DNA from: JBJXHC01 sp964538485
GTDB lineage: Bacteria > Bacteroidota > Ignavibacteria > UBA10030 > UBA6906
DNA: 64,000 nt
Assembly: GCA_964538485.1 (NCBI GenBank)
Contig: CAZIHJ010000005.1
Location: 7,205 to 71,204 of the forward strand
Direction of reading: 5' to 3'
In this document: one piece after another, positions 50,240 to 58,953 of the stretch
Layout of the letters: every line of letters starts with the position of its first letter
Position numbering within the stretch: position 1 is the first letter of the stretch
Made by a program: the position numbers and the translations under genes
Notes under the pieces: generated by a model
The model's database searches: none
What the model was told of the DNA's origin: nothing
The model's input: the letters and a program-made list of their open reading frames with translations, nothing else

Positions 50240-50802
50240 ATGAAAATTCTTGGTATTGATGTCGGTGCAAGCGGTATCAAAGGCGCCATTGTGGATACAA
50301 CGACGGGCATATTGCTGACGGACCGGCATCGCATTGAGACCCCCGATCCTGCAACACCTAAAGCAATGGCAAAAGTTATCGGCGAGATCGCCCAGCATTT
50401 TGAATGGAAAGGCCGCATTGGCTGCGGTATGCCGGGCCCGATAAAGGACGGCAAGGTGCTGACAGCGAACAATATTCATAAGTCGTGGATTGGTACAGAG
50501 GCACAACCTCTGTATGAAAAAGCATCGGGCTGCAAGGTCACGGTCATCAATGATGCAGACGCAGCGGGACTGGCGGAGATGAGATTCGGGACAGGAAAGG
50601 GAAAGAAGGGGATAGTTGTTCTGATCACGTTGGGTACGGGAATCGGTTCGGCGATGTTCGCGGATGGGCGACTTGTGCCGAATATGGAGTTGGGCCAGAT
50701 TGAAATTCGTGGAAAGAATGCCGAACTCCGCGCTTCGGGGCGCATCAGAAAGGGCAAAGGTCTCTCCTGGTCCGCGTGGGGAAAGGCGGTCAATGAATAT
50801 CT
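50240..50802 (+). CDS. ppgK: ROK-family kinase, polyphosphate-glucokinase type (3' end in gap)
   Basis: 188 residues are visible before the gap. ROK/PPGK motifs: LGIDVGASGIKGAIVD phosphate loop, CGMPGPIKDGKV, VINDADAAGLAEMRFGTG with the catalytic Asp, VVLITLGTGIGSAMFADGRLVPNMELGQIE. The AGLAEM and LVPN-x-ELG blocks and the C-terminal LSWSAWGKAVNEYL point to polyphosphate glucokinase, which phosphorylates glucose using polyphosphate. It would feed the adjacent pentose-phosphate genes. ATG 50240 is chosen over an upstream in-frame GTG because the phosphate loop normally starts within the first ten residues. Confidence 0.85.
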
Positions 50803-50902
50803 NNNNNNNNNNNNNNNNNNNNNNNNNNNNNNNNNNNNNNNNNNNNNNNNNNNNNNNNNNNNNNNNNNNNNNNNNNNNNNNNNNNNNNNNNNNNNNNNNN
50901 NN
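50803..50902. other. assembly gap (100 N)
   Basis: Placeholder gap that hides the end of the glucokinase gene and the upstream region of the next gene. Confidence 0.99.
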
Positions 50903-51388
50903 ATGTTCCTCCGATTGCTGTGCTTGTGTCTGTGTGTTGCGGTGAGTTCCACTTTCAGTTTTTCTCAAGAGGATGACTGGACTGTCACGTTGATCAGCGG
51001 ACGGGAAGTAAACGGTGTTTCGATTCTGAATGCTACCGGGGACTCCGTCACGCTTGTCAACGAGCACCACGCTCTGCGGGTTTCTCTGGAGGAAGTACAA
51101 TCGATACAACGAGGGCGTGACGAGCTCTGGACGGGGCTTGTAGTGGGAATGGGGATCGGAGCAGCAGTTGGTTTTCTCGTCGGGGAAACAGGAGAAGGTC
51201 GCGGATTGGATATCCTAGGCAGCAGGATTCCCGTGAGGACTGAGAATACTCTTGGAGGCCTCGTTGTTGGTGGCGCTATTGGAACAGTATGCGGTGCACT
51301 CATAGATTCTGAAGAGCACTATGACTTCAGTGAATCGACACAACAGGAGAAGCGTGTGATCCTGCGGGAAATTTCATCAAGGCGATAG
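50903..51388 (+). CDS. Exported glycine-zipper hypothetical protein
   Basis: 161 residues starting at an ATG that directly abuts the gap. It has a signal peptide (MFLRLLCLCLCVAVSSTFSFS/Q), then a small beta domain (WTVTLISGREVNGVSILNATGDSVTLVNEHHALRVSLEEVQSIQ). Two glycine-rich hydrophobic segments follow (LVVGMGIGAAVGFLVG and LGGLVVGGAIGTVCGAL), like glycine-zipper helices of envelope proteins. No named family is recognised. The gap makes the true start uncertain. Confidence 0.7.
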   Translation: MFLRLLCLCLCVAVSSTFSFSQEDDWTVTLISGREVNGVSILNATGDSVTLVNEHHALRVSLEEVQSIQRGRDELWTGLVVGMGIGAAVGFLVGETGEGRGLDILGSRIPVRTENTLGGLVVGGAIGTVCGALIDSEEHYDFSESTQQEKRVILREISSRR

Positions 51389-51487
51389 AAAGATCCCACA
51401 CCCCTTTCTTGAGATAGCACCACTGCAATCGCTGCACTGCCAGAACGCGGTTGCTAGTTAGGTGACTAAATGGTCTCCTGCGCGTTA

Positions 51488-51516
51488 TTGCATCTCTTCT
51501 CAATACACCCTACATT
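51488..51516 (+). promoter_or_regulatory. candidate promoter for the metallopeptidase
   Basis: TTGCAT (51488-51493), 17-nt spacer, TACATT (51511-51516), about 135 nt upstream of ATG 51652, in a 263-bp intergenic region that otherwise holds nothing I can identify. Confidence 0.4.
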
Positions 51517-51651
51517 ATTTCGGTCAGACTTCCCGGTTGGTTTCGGTATTCCTAAGAATCGGGCGTTTTGTGCTTTTTTGCAGTGCTTTTCAGTTCCTTT
51601 TTGAAACAACCAGACAATTCCAAATATCCTCCCCAGAGAGTGTTACCTAAG

Positions 51652-54600
51652 ATGAAGACAACATGCATACTTCTATTGACTCTGTTTATCGTTAGTACGA
51701 TGTCGTTTCGAGTTTCGGCCCAGCCAAATTTGTGGTCTGCAAACGACGAAAGTCGTGGTAGTATTCCGACAGCCAAAGGCGTTGCAAGGCAGTCATTCCC
51801 CACGGAGTTCAAGCTATTCAATTTGAATATTGAACCCTTGAGACAACAATTGTTCTCCATCGTCGACGGCAATCCCCTTCAGCAGTCAACTGTCATTTCC
51901 CTGCCCAATGCCGATGGAAGCATCGAACAGTTTGAGGTATTTGAAGCGTCGAATTTTGAACCCGACCTGCAAGCACAATTTCCAGAAATCCGCGCCTATT
52001 CCGGCAGAGGCATTACGGACATGTATGCCACTCTGAAGTTGAGTATCTCGCCGCAGGGAATTCAAACCATGGTGTTTAGAACCGACAAAGAGAATGAGTT
52101 CATTGAACCCTATTCTGAAGACCATACCGTGTATGCTGTTTTCAGGTCTCAACGGAAACCAGCCGAATTGCCCTGGACCTGTTTTACAGAGCCGGAGATA
52201 AACTCACAACCTCCTCAGCCAAACGCTCCCGTAAGTAATACAGGACAATTAAAAACCATGCGGCTGGCGCAGTCTTGCAATGGAGAGTATGCCAACTACT
52301 TTGGAGCGACAAGTTCTGCCCAGGTCGCTTTGGTTCTCGCTGCATTTAACGCAACGCTTACCCGGTGTAATGGAGTGTATGAAAGAGACCTGGCATTACA
52401 CCTCAATCTTATCGCAAGTACGACATCGGTCATATACTATAATCCCGCGACTGATCCTTATACTTCGTTGGGCGCCTGGAATGGACAATTGCAATCAACG
52501 TTGACTTCAATTATCGGGGAAGCCAATTATGATATCGGGCATATGTTCGGGGCTTCCGGTGGTGGTGGAAACGCGGGCTGCATTGGTTGCGTTTGCGACG
52601 ATGGGATAAAAGGAAGTGGTATCACTTCACCTGCTGACGGAATTCCAGAAGGAGACAATTTCGATATTGATTATGTGGTGCATGAGGTAGGTCATCAATT
52701 GGGTGCGAATCATACGTTTTCACACTCAGCAAGTGAAGGTGAAGGACAGCATAAAGAAGTTGGTTCCGGTATCACCATTATGGGTTACGCGGGAATCACA
52801 TCTCGCGATGTCGCCCCGCACTCCATTGACATATTTCATGAAACTTCGATTGCACAGATCCAGGCCAATTTGGCCCCGAAGACATGTCCGGTAACCACTA
52901 ACATCACTGCTAATAATGCAACGCCTATTGTTTCGCCGGTCAGCAATTATACCATTCCCATCAGTACACCGTTTGCACTCACCGGTTCAGCTACTGATGC
53001 CAATCCCGGGGATGCGCTAACTTATTGCTGGGAACAAAATGATGCGACAACTTCACTGACAGGAGCAAACAGTGTTGCATCCCCTACCAAGGCCACCGGT
53101 CCAAACTGGCTATCATTTAGTCCTACAGCGTCTCCTACCAGACTCTTCCCGAAGCTATCAACAATCCAGGCCGGCTTGCTCGTCACGCCGGTGTTACCCG
53201 GCGGTGATGCCGGCACAAATATCGAAGCACTGAGTTCAGTTTCAAGAACATTAAACTTCAGGTTAACAGTCAGGGATAATAGTCCGTACAGTTCAACGGC
53301 TCCAATCAAGGTTGGTCAAACCCAGTTTACGGACATGACCGTTACGGTCACCAATACTTCGGGACCGTTTTCGGTAACGTCGCCCAATACGAATGTATCG
53401 TGGGCTGGTGGTTCAGTCCAGACAATTACATGGAATGTCGCTAACACGAATACGGGCGCTGTGAGTTGTGCCAACGTCAAGATATCTCTTTCCACAGACG
53501 GCGGGACAACTTTCCCGACGGTTATTTTGGCAAGTACCCCCAACGACGGATCTCAAGCAGTAACAATACCTGTAGGAGCAACCACAACGGCAAGAATGAA
53601 AGTGGAAGCCGTAGGCAACATCTTCTTCGATATTTCCAATACCAATTTCACCATAACGGCGCCTGTCCTTGCAGCCCCCACAACTGTATTTCCCTCTGAC
53701 AATGCAATGCAGCAGCCTGTGTCATTGACGATTCGATGGAATACGGTGGCCACGGCTACTACGTACAGGCTTCAAGTCGGTACTGATTCCACGTTTGTCG
53801 GTGGATTGATCGTGAACGATTCGACGCTTACCGACACACTGCTTCTGGTGAGCGGGATGAACTTCAATACAAAGTACTTCTGGCGCGTCAATGCCAAGAG
53901 TGGAGCAACGACGAGTCCGTATTCATCGCTGAGAAGGTTTACAACACTTGCTCCGCCGGCCGCGGCAACGCTGGTTTCTCCGGCTGATAATGTCACGGGA
54001 GAGGATACGTCTCTGACCGTTCGGTGGAGCACCACCGCAACCGCCACGTCGTACGGGCTCCAGGTCTCCTCTGATTCAACATTCGGCGGCGGGTTTATCG
54101 TGAACGATTCAACGCTTGTCGATACATCGTATGTTGTCGGAGGACTGTCGTTCGACACACGATACTTCTGGCGCGTCAACGGCAAGAATATTGCCGGTAC
54201 GGGCGTATGGTCTTCCATCAGAAGATTCACAACCCTCGCTCCTCCGGCTGCGCCATCGCTGGTGTCGCCTGCAGAAAACGCTGTGAACCAGTCGCTTTCA
54301 TTGCCACTCGTCTGGCACATCGCGCCCACTGCATCCGGATATGTCCTTGAGGTTTCCACCGACTCAACATTCGCAGGCGGACAGGTTCTCCTTGATTCAA
54401 CACTGGTTGACACGACGCGAATGCTCAGCGGCCTTGTGAGCTCTACGCAGCATTTCTGGCGTGTCAAGGGTAACAACGCTGCTGGCACGGGTGCATGGTC
54501 TTCTCTCGGGAGGTTCACGACCCTGGCTCCTCCGGTCGCGCCATCGCTTGTATCGCCTTCAGACAGCGTAGTCGACCAGTCGCTTTCCTTGACGCTCGTC

Positions 54601-55875
54601 TGGAATGTTACGCCTGTTACCATCGGGTATATCCTCGAAGTCTCCACCGACTCAGCTTTTGCAGGTGGACAGGTGTTGCTTGATTCGACATTGGTTGACA
54701 CCACGCGATTGCTCAATGGACTTGCGGGCTCTACGCAACATTTCTGGCGCGTTAAGGGTCACAATGAAGCTGGAATAGGATCGTGGTCAAATGTACGACG
54801 ATTCACGACGATTGCCCCTCCGCCAGCCACAATTCTTGTATCGCCTGCCGACAGTTCCATTGATCAATCACCCTCTCTGGTGCTCGTCTGGAACGCCGTT
54901 GCCACAGCCGCAGAGTATTTTCTGCAACTCTCCACCGATTCAACATTCTCCGGTGGATTGATCGTCAATGACTCGACGCTGACCGACACTGCGTATTTTG
55001 CGAACGGACTTTCAGCCAACACTGAGTATCACTGGCGTGTACGGACTTCAAACGAAGCCGGAAACGGTGGCTGGTCACCGCAATGGCGATTCACTACCAT
55101 TCCTGCGCCCGCTACGGTTGTTCTTCTCGCTCCATTGAATGATGCCGAGATTCCGGTTGATAGTGTTGAGGTGGTGTGGGAACAATCTGCACCCAATGTT
55201 ACGAGTTACTGGCTGGAATGGTCAACTGATTCTCTCTTTGTTGCCTCGTCCATTGATTCGACGGTTGCCGATACAGTGAGCTTCATATCCGATCTTCAGG
55301 ATAACACGATGTATTATTGGAGAGTACGTGCGAGCAATGAAGCGGGCTGGGGGACATTCAGTGAAGTGCGACGATTTAACACACTCTTCCAGGTGCAGGT
55401 GTGTATTCCGTTGCAATCAAGTTGGAATCTCGTCTCTCTCCCGGTTGGATTGGCAAACGATTCTTCTCATGTTGTGTTTCCAGCGTGCGGGCCGACATGT
55501 CCGTTTGAATATATTTCCGGAAGCGGCTATCAGGAGAGTTGCATCGTGGAGAAGGGGAAGGGATATTGGGTGAAGTGTACATCCGGTGCAACATGCGTGA
55601 CAGGAGTGGCTATCGAGAGAGATACGATTGAGGTTTTGCAAGGATGGAACATTATCGGGACCATTTCGACGCCTGTTGCTGTTTCAAGCATTGTCACAGA
55701 TCCACCAGGAATACTTCAATCCCCCTTCTATACGTTCTCCAATGGCTATGAAAGCACAGATACCCTGCTACCGGGGAGCGCATACTGGGTGAAAGTTACG
55801 CAAGCCGGCACCGTTATTCTTGACAGCGGGACCGCTCCTGCAACCGTTGTGACCGGCACTCCATTGAAGAGATAG
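51652..55875 (+). CDS. Large secreted zinc metallopeptidase (reprolysin-like) with fibronectin-type repeats
   Basis: 1,407 residues. Signal peptide (MKTTCILLLTLFIVSTMSFRVSA/Q), prodomain, then a metzincin-type catalytic domain with zinc motif HEVGHQLGANH (His344, Glu345, His348, His354), preceded by DIGHMFGASGGGGNAGC and followed by a Met-turn candidate (TIMGYAG). A beta-sandwich follows, then about six fibronectin-like repeats of roughly 95 residues, each with LVSPADNxxxxxxSLxLxW, STDSTFxGGxIVxDSTLxDT and FWRVxGxNxAGTGxWSxxRRFTTLAPP. The last 145 residues contain paired GYWVK/AYWVK motifs and two Cys pairs but no NYPNPFNP sorting signal. The longer in-frame start (51568) would break the signal peptide. 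Likely secreted protease for nutrient acquisition. Confidence 0.87.
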   Translation: MKTTCILLLTLFIVSTMSFRVSAQPNLWSANDESRGSIPTAKGVARQSFPTEFKLFNLNIEPLRQQLFSIVDGNPLQQSTVISLPNADGSIEQFEVFEASNFEPDLQAQFPEIRAYSGRGITDMYATLKLSISPQGIQTMVFRTDKENEFIEPYSEDHTVYAVFRSQRKPAELPWTCFTEPEINSQPPQPNAPVSNTGQLKTMRLAQSCNGEYANYFGATSSAQVALVLAAFNATLTRCNGVYERDLALHLNLIASTTSVIYYNPATDPYTSLGAWNGQLQSTLTSIIGEANYDIGHMFGASGGGGNAGCIGCVCDDGIKGSGITSPADGIPEGDNFDIDYVVHEVGHQLGANHTFSHSASEGEGQHKEVGSGITIMGYAGITSRDVAPHSIDIFHETSIAQIQANLAPKTCPVTTNITANNATPIVSPVSNYTIPISTPFALTGSATDANPGDALTYCWEQNDATTSLTGANSVASPTKATGPNWLSFSPTASPTRLFPKLSTIQAGLLVTPVLPGGDAGTNIEALSSVSRTLNFRLTVRDNSPYSSTAPIKVGQTQFTDMTVTVTNTSGPFSVTSPNTNVSWAGGSVQTITWNVANTNTGAVSCANVKISLSTDGGTTFPTVILASTPNDGSQAVTIPVGATTTARMKVEAVGNIFFDISNTNFTITAPVLAAPTTVFPSDNAMQQPVSLTIRWNTVATATTYRLQVGTDSTFVGGLIVNDSTLTDTLLLVSGMNFNTKYFWRVNAKSGATTSPYSSLRRFTTLAPPAAATLVSPADNVTGEDTSLTVRWSTTATATSYGLQVSSDSTFGGGFIVNDSTLVDTSYVVGGLSFDTRYFWRVNGKNIAGTGVWSSIRRFTTLAPPAAPSLVSPAENAVNQSLSLPLVWHIAPTASGYVLEVSTDSTFAGGQVLLDSTLVDTTRMLSGLVSSTQHFWRVKGNNAAGTGAWSSLGRFTTLAPPVAPSLVSPSDSVVDQSLSLTLVWNVTPVTIGYILEVSTDSAFAGGQVLLDSTLVDTTRLLNGLAGSTQHFWRVKGHNEAGIGSWSNVRRFTTIAPPPATILVSPADSSIDQSPSLVLVWNAVATAAEYFLQLSTDSTFSGGLIVNDSTLTDTAYFANGLSANTEYHWRVRTSNEAGNGGWSPQWRFTTIPAPATVVLLAPLNDAEIPVDSVEVVWEQSAPNVTSYWLEWSTDSLFVASSIDSTVADTVSFISDLQDNTMYYWRVRASNEAGWGTFSEVRRFNTLFQVQVCIPLQSSWNLVSLPVGLANDSSHVVFPACGPTCPFEYISGSGYQESCIVEKGKGYWVKCTSGATCVTGVAIERDTIEVLQGWNIIGTISTPVAVSSIVTDPPGILQSPFYTFSNGYESTDTLLPGSAYWVKVTQAGTVILDSGTAPATVVTGTPLKR

Positions 55876-55900
55876 GCACGACTGTTCGTTTGAAGGAAAG

Positions 55901-55930
55901 GCCCGTCACAGTGTTGACGGGCTTTTTCTT
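55901..55930 (+). terminator. rho-independent terminator
   Basis: GCCCGTCA (55901-55908) pairs with TGACGGGC (55915-55922) around a 6-nt loop, followed by a run of five T. It ends the metallopeptidase transcript. Confidence 0.9.
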
Positions 55931-55962
55931 TCTGCCACCTTCTTCGTATCTTTCCCACCATC

Positions 55963-56388
55963 ATGAGTGACAATCCTACAGAAAACGAACTCCGGTTTTT
56001 TTACTTTGACTTTTTTCGTGTCCTGAAGCGTTATCGCATGGCGACATTATTGGGTTGGTTGATGGTTGCAGCCGGCGTAGCCTCTGTGCCGCTCGGCCTG
56101 CAGTTTGGTCGCCCGCACGGCCTCGTTGACATTGCACTTGCGGTGAGTGCGATTGTTGCGGGTCTGATTGTTGTTCAACAAACTGTGGCCTGGCTGGAAA
56201 CATATGTGAAAGTGCCGTTCCCGACTTCAATTGTGAAAAACGGAAGCGACGAAGTGTCACCTGTGTTGCACGAGATTCAAGGGCTGATGAAGGATGTTGA
56301 TGATGGCGGGTGGCAGGAGGCGTATGCTGCAATCTCGCAGTTGAAAACACTCGGCATAAAACATGGACTCCCATCGCTTGAACAGTAA
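55963..56388 (+). CDS. Small membrane protein, two predicted helices
   Basis: This 141-residue protein has two hydrophobic segments (MATLLGWLMVAAGVASVPLGLQF and LVDIALAVSAIVAGLIVVQQTVAWL) and a soluble C-terminal tail with amphipathic helix (VLHEIQGLMKDVDDGGWQEAYAAISQLKTL). No ribosome-binding motif precedes the ATG; TATCTTTC lies 16 nt upstream, so a leaderless transcript is possible. It is followed 42 bp later by an AhpD-like gene. Function unknown. Confidence 0.75.
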   Translation: MSDNPTENELRFFYFDFFRVLKRYRMATLLGWLMVAAGVASVPLGLQFGRPHGLVDIALAVSAIVAGLIVVQQTVAWLETYVKVPFPTSIVKNGSDEVSPVLHEIQGLMKDVDDGGWQEAYAAISQLKTLGIKHGLPSLEQ

Positions 56389-56430
56389 TCCATACAAATC
56401 TCAAATCCGACAGCAAAACATGGAGCACCT

Positions 56431-56787
56431 ATGGGTGAACGGGTAAAAGAATTCAATGACTTCCGTGAGAAGATGAACAAACGCATCCTGGAAGGAATCG
56501 ACAACCGTCCCATCAAGCGATTCTTCGGCGTGGATACCCTGACGTATGAACCGGGCGCTCTCGATGCAAAGACAAAGGAAATGCTCGGGCTTGTCTCATC
56601 GATGGTGTTGCGATGCGATGATTGCATTTCCTACCACATCCAGCAGTGCAAGAAGGAGGGAGTGACGGATGCCGAGATGTACGATGTGTTTAGTGTTGCT
56701 CTGGTTGTTGGCGGCTCGATCGTGATTCCCCATATGCGCCGCGCTGTGGCGTTCCTCGATGAATTGAACGCCGCGTCCGCGCAATGA
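56431..56787 (+). CDS. Carboxymuconolactone-decarboxylase-like (AhpD-type) protein
   Basis: This 118-residue protein has the AhpD-like alpha fold and the redox motif RCDDCISYHIQQCKKEG: Cys62 and Cys65 with the following His form the peroxidase-like relay. TKEMLGLVSSMVL precedes it and AEMYDVFSVALVVGG follows, both typical. Likely role in thiol-dependent peroxide or alkylhydroperoxide detoxification rather than true muconolactone decarboxylation. The stop overlaps the next start by 4 nt (ATGA). Confidence 0.88.
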   Translation: MGERVKEFNDFREKMNKRILEGIDNRPIKRFFGVDTLTYEPGALDAKTKEMLGLVSSMVLRCDDCISYHIQQCKKEGVTDAEMYDVFSVALVVGGSIVIPHMRRAVAFLDELNAASAQ

Positions 56788-57674
56788 ACGATGAGAGTCC
56801 GGAAAAGGTACGCAAGGCCGAATGGCTCCTTGTCCTTGTGGCAGTGATCTGGGCGTCGAACTACCCCGTGTCCAAGTGGGGGATTGCCGGCCTTGATATC
56901 TTCGTCTTCAACGCCATCAGGTTCATCGTTGCAACTGTAGTCGTTGGCGTTTTCCTTTTCTCGCGTTCCACCTGGGCGCCCCTCACGCGCAACGACTGGC
57001 GGCTGATTCTGCGGGTTGGAGTCATCGCCAGTGTCCTGTACCAGACCGCGTTCATCGTCGGCTTGAAACTCACGACGGCAGGGAACGCGGCAGTTGTTCT
57101 CTCCACTGCTCCCCTCTGGACAGTGCTCTTGAATGCACGCCTCCACAAGGAACACGTCCCTCCAATAGTCTGGGTTGGTACTGTGACGTCCATTGTTGGG
57201 GTGGTCTTGATCGTGCTGGGCAGCGGCAAGACAATGGAGTTTGGCAGTGCTGCATGGATCGGTGATCTCGTGACGCTGGTGGCAGCGTTGTTCTGGGCGA
57301 TGAATACCAATATGCAAAAACCCCTGGTTGCACGCTTTCCCGCTGTGCAGGTAACGTTCGTGCTGATGGCCATCGGCGCAATCGGCCTTTCACTCATTGC
57401 TATTCCTCCTGCTCTCAATGTGCAGTGGATGCATATACACTGGTCGTATTACCTCGCTGCAGTCGTTTCGGGCTCGCTATCAATCGGTGCCGCCAACGTT
57501 ATCTGGACATACGGAGTGAAGCGCCTTGGCCCCGGTCGCACGTCGAATTTCCAGAACCTCGTTCCCATCCTTGCATTCATCATATCGTACTTTACCCTTG
57601 ATGAGCAGATTCACCTTATGCACATCATTGGTGCAGCGGTCACCATTTGTGGGGTATGGCTTGCGAGGAGGTAA
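56784..57674 (+). CDS. DMT-superfamily permease (EamA domain)
   Basis: This 296-residue inner-membrane protein has ten hydrophobic segments in two EamA halves (LVAVIWASNYPVSKWGIAGLDIFVFNAIRF; LVTLVAALFWAMNTNMQKPLVARF). The conserved end of the second half reads RTSNFQNLVPILAFIISYFTLDEQIHLMHIIGAAVTICGVWLAR. It is translationally coupled to the AhpD-like gene. The substrate is unknown. Confidence 0.88.
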   Translation: MNDESPEKVRKAEWLLVLVAVIWASNYPVSKWGIAGLDIFVFNAIRFIVATVVVGVFLFSRSTWAPLTRNDWRLILRVGVIASVLYQTAFIVGLKLTTAGNAAVVLSTAPLWTVLLNARLHKEHVPPIVWVGTVTSIVGVVLIVLGSGKTMEFGSAAWIGDLVTLVAALFWAMNTNMQKPLVARFPAVQVTFVLMAIGAIGLSLIAIPPALNVQWMHIHWSYYLAAVVSGSLSIGAANVIWTYGVKRLGPGRTSNFQNLVPILAFIISYFTLDEQIHLMHIIGAAVTICGVWLARR

Positions 57675-57775
57675 GAGGAAAGATTTCTGTCTTGTTGATT
57701 GCCGCCACAGTCTGTCTCCTTCGTCTACCTTCGATTGTTGAACCGATTGAAGCCCTTTGGGCTATATTTCATTCT

Positions 57776-57800
57776 CCACTTCTTTTGCGGAAAGAAGTGG
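57776..57800 (+). repeat. Perfect inverted repeat 1 of the palindrome-rich region
   Basis: CCACTTCTTT (57776-57785), TGCGG loop, AAAGAAGTGG (57791-57800). It lies in the 780-bp stretch 57675-58454, which holds no gene I can support. Confidence 0.65.
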
Positions 57801-57997
57801 ACAAGAAACCGTGCGAAACCGAAACCCACGTCGTGGTAAGTTCTGGCTTAGATGATGAGTCGGTTTTGGGCGATAGGGTGAGCGCCTGGCCAAAACCGAA
57901 AGCTCAGGCTGTGTTGCCACCCGCACAGCCGTCGGTTTCGCAAAGGCAAGAGATCCCGAAATCGCAGGCGGTGTGGGAGGTTAGACAAAACGGGGAT

Positions 57998-58043
57998 TGC
58001 GATTTCAGCGTTTACTGTTTTAGTGCACTGTGCTGAAATCGCA
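57998..58043 (+). repeat. Perfect inverted repeat 2 of the palindrome-rich region
   Basis: TGCGATTTCAGC (57998-58009) pairs with GCTGAAATCGCA (58032-58043) across a 22-nt loop. Related GCGATTTC and AAATCGC words recur nearby (about 57959 and 58079). Confidence 0.65.
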
Positions 58044-58099
58044 TGACGCATGGATGGAACTGGCGGAGGATGTGCGTTGCGATTTCGAAAATTCTCTTG

Positions 58100-58126
58100 C
58101 ACACTTCTCTTCTAAAGAGAAGTGTG
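58100..58126 (+). repeat. Perfect inverted repeat 3 of the palindrome-rich region
   Basis: CACACTTCTCTT (58100-58111), CTA loop, AAGAGAAGTGTG (58115-58126). Its arms share the ACTTCT/AGAAGT core with inverted repeat 1. Confidence 0.65.
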
Positions 58127-58182
58127 ACCTAACACTTACCTGACTAGCTCAGAGGTTAACCAGGTGGCCAGACAATAAAAAA

Positions 58183-58206
58183 AACCCCGGGATACTCTCC
58201 GGGGTT
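58183..58206. terminator. bidirectional terminator-like hairpin
   Basis: AACCCCGG (58183-58190), 8-nt loop, CCGGGGTT (58199-58206). An A-run lies on the left (58176-58184), giving a strong T-tract for minus-strand transcripts coming from 58455-64000. The plus-strand side is weaker (CTTATCT). Confidence 0.8.
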
Positions 58207-58454
58207 CTTATCTGGTCTCTCTCTTGTAAAGGCCAGTCGCACAGAACAAATGAGGCCGATATTTTTAGATTGCAGCGTCTTAGCTCTGCTTTCTTATACT
58301 ATCAGCCTCATATCAACTTCACTACCAACATCACGTGGTCAAGATCCATAGAGTTGACCTGGAAGTAAATAGCTCTAAAGGATGAAAAAGGGATTAGATC
58401 TTCTTTCAAGGAAGAGTCACGTGATCTGCAGTCGTGCTGATTTTAGAATATTGT

Positions 58455-58817
58455 TCAGATATCCAGCATAACCTTGAATCCGCCGTAGATCATCCGCTTA
58501 ACGTCGAACGGCATTGAGTCCGGGCCCATCATCAGGGCCATGCGCGGATCTTTCATCACCTTTGCGTTGACGGCGTCGCGATGTTTCCGTGACTTGTAGC
58601 CAATCCAGGAGAAAACGACGGTCTCACCCGGCTTGAGTTTGATGGTTCGTGGAAAAGACGCGACCCCTTTTGGGGTCTTCAAATCGTCGCCGACGCACTC
58701 AAGATACTCAAGAGCGCCATGCTCGCGCCAGATCTTGCCCGCCTTCCGGGATATCCGGCGGTATGATTGCAGGTTTTTCTTCGGGACGGGCAGAACAAAT
58801 CCATCTACGTATTTCAT
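58455..58817 (-). CDS. DUF1428-domain protein
   Basis: This 120-residue alpha/beta dimer-type protein (ferredoxin-like fold family) has the typical DUF1428 layout: MKYVDGFVLPVPKKNLQSYRRISRKAGKIWREHGALEYLECVGDD in the first third, then VVFSWIGYKSRKHRDAVNAKVMKDPRM and MPFDVKRMIYGGF near the end. The biochemical role of the family is not established; a small-ligand or stress-related function is often assumed. It is the last gene of the minus-strand group and is followed by the bidirectional terminator. Confidence 0.88.
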   Translation of the reverse strand: MKYVDGFVLPVPKKNLQSYRRISRKAGKIWREHGALEYLECVGDDLKTPKGVASFPRTIKLKPGETVVFSWIGYKSRKHRDAVNAKVMKDPRMALMMGPDSMPFDVKRMIYGGFKVMLDI

Positions 58818-58953
58818 CTGGGGTTCCTTTTTTGATTTGGTGTTCTCTAACGGGTGGTTGCCATTCTGAATTCCGTTGCCTTCTGACGGAATGAAGAATC
58901 TGATTCACAAAGCGGGATTCCCGTTTGGGAAATTCCCCTTGATGATGTTTCCG

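Noticed and set aside
53772..54716. 314-codon minus-strand frame
   Set aside because: Antisense shadow of the fibronectin-like repeats; its apparent internal repeats mirror those of the real gene.
57647..58036. 129-codon plus-strand frame after the second permease
   Set aside because: It overlaps the permease end, contains perfect palindromes and low-complexity translation, and lacks a clear start site.
58141..58175. tRNA-like string (CTAGCTCAGAGGTTA)
   Set aside because: Resembles a D-arm, but no matching acceptor, anticodon or T arm can be folded around it.
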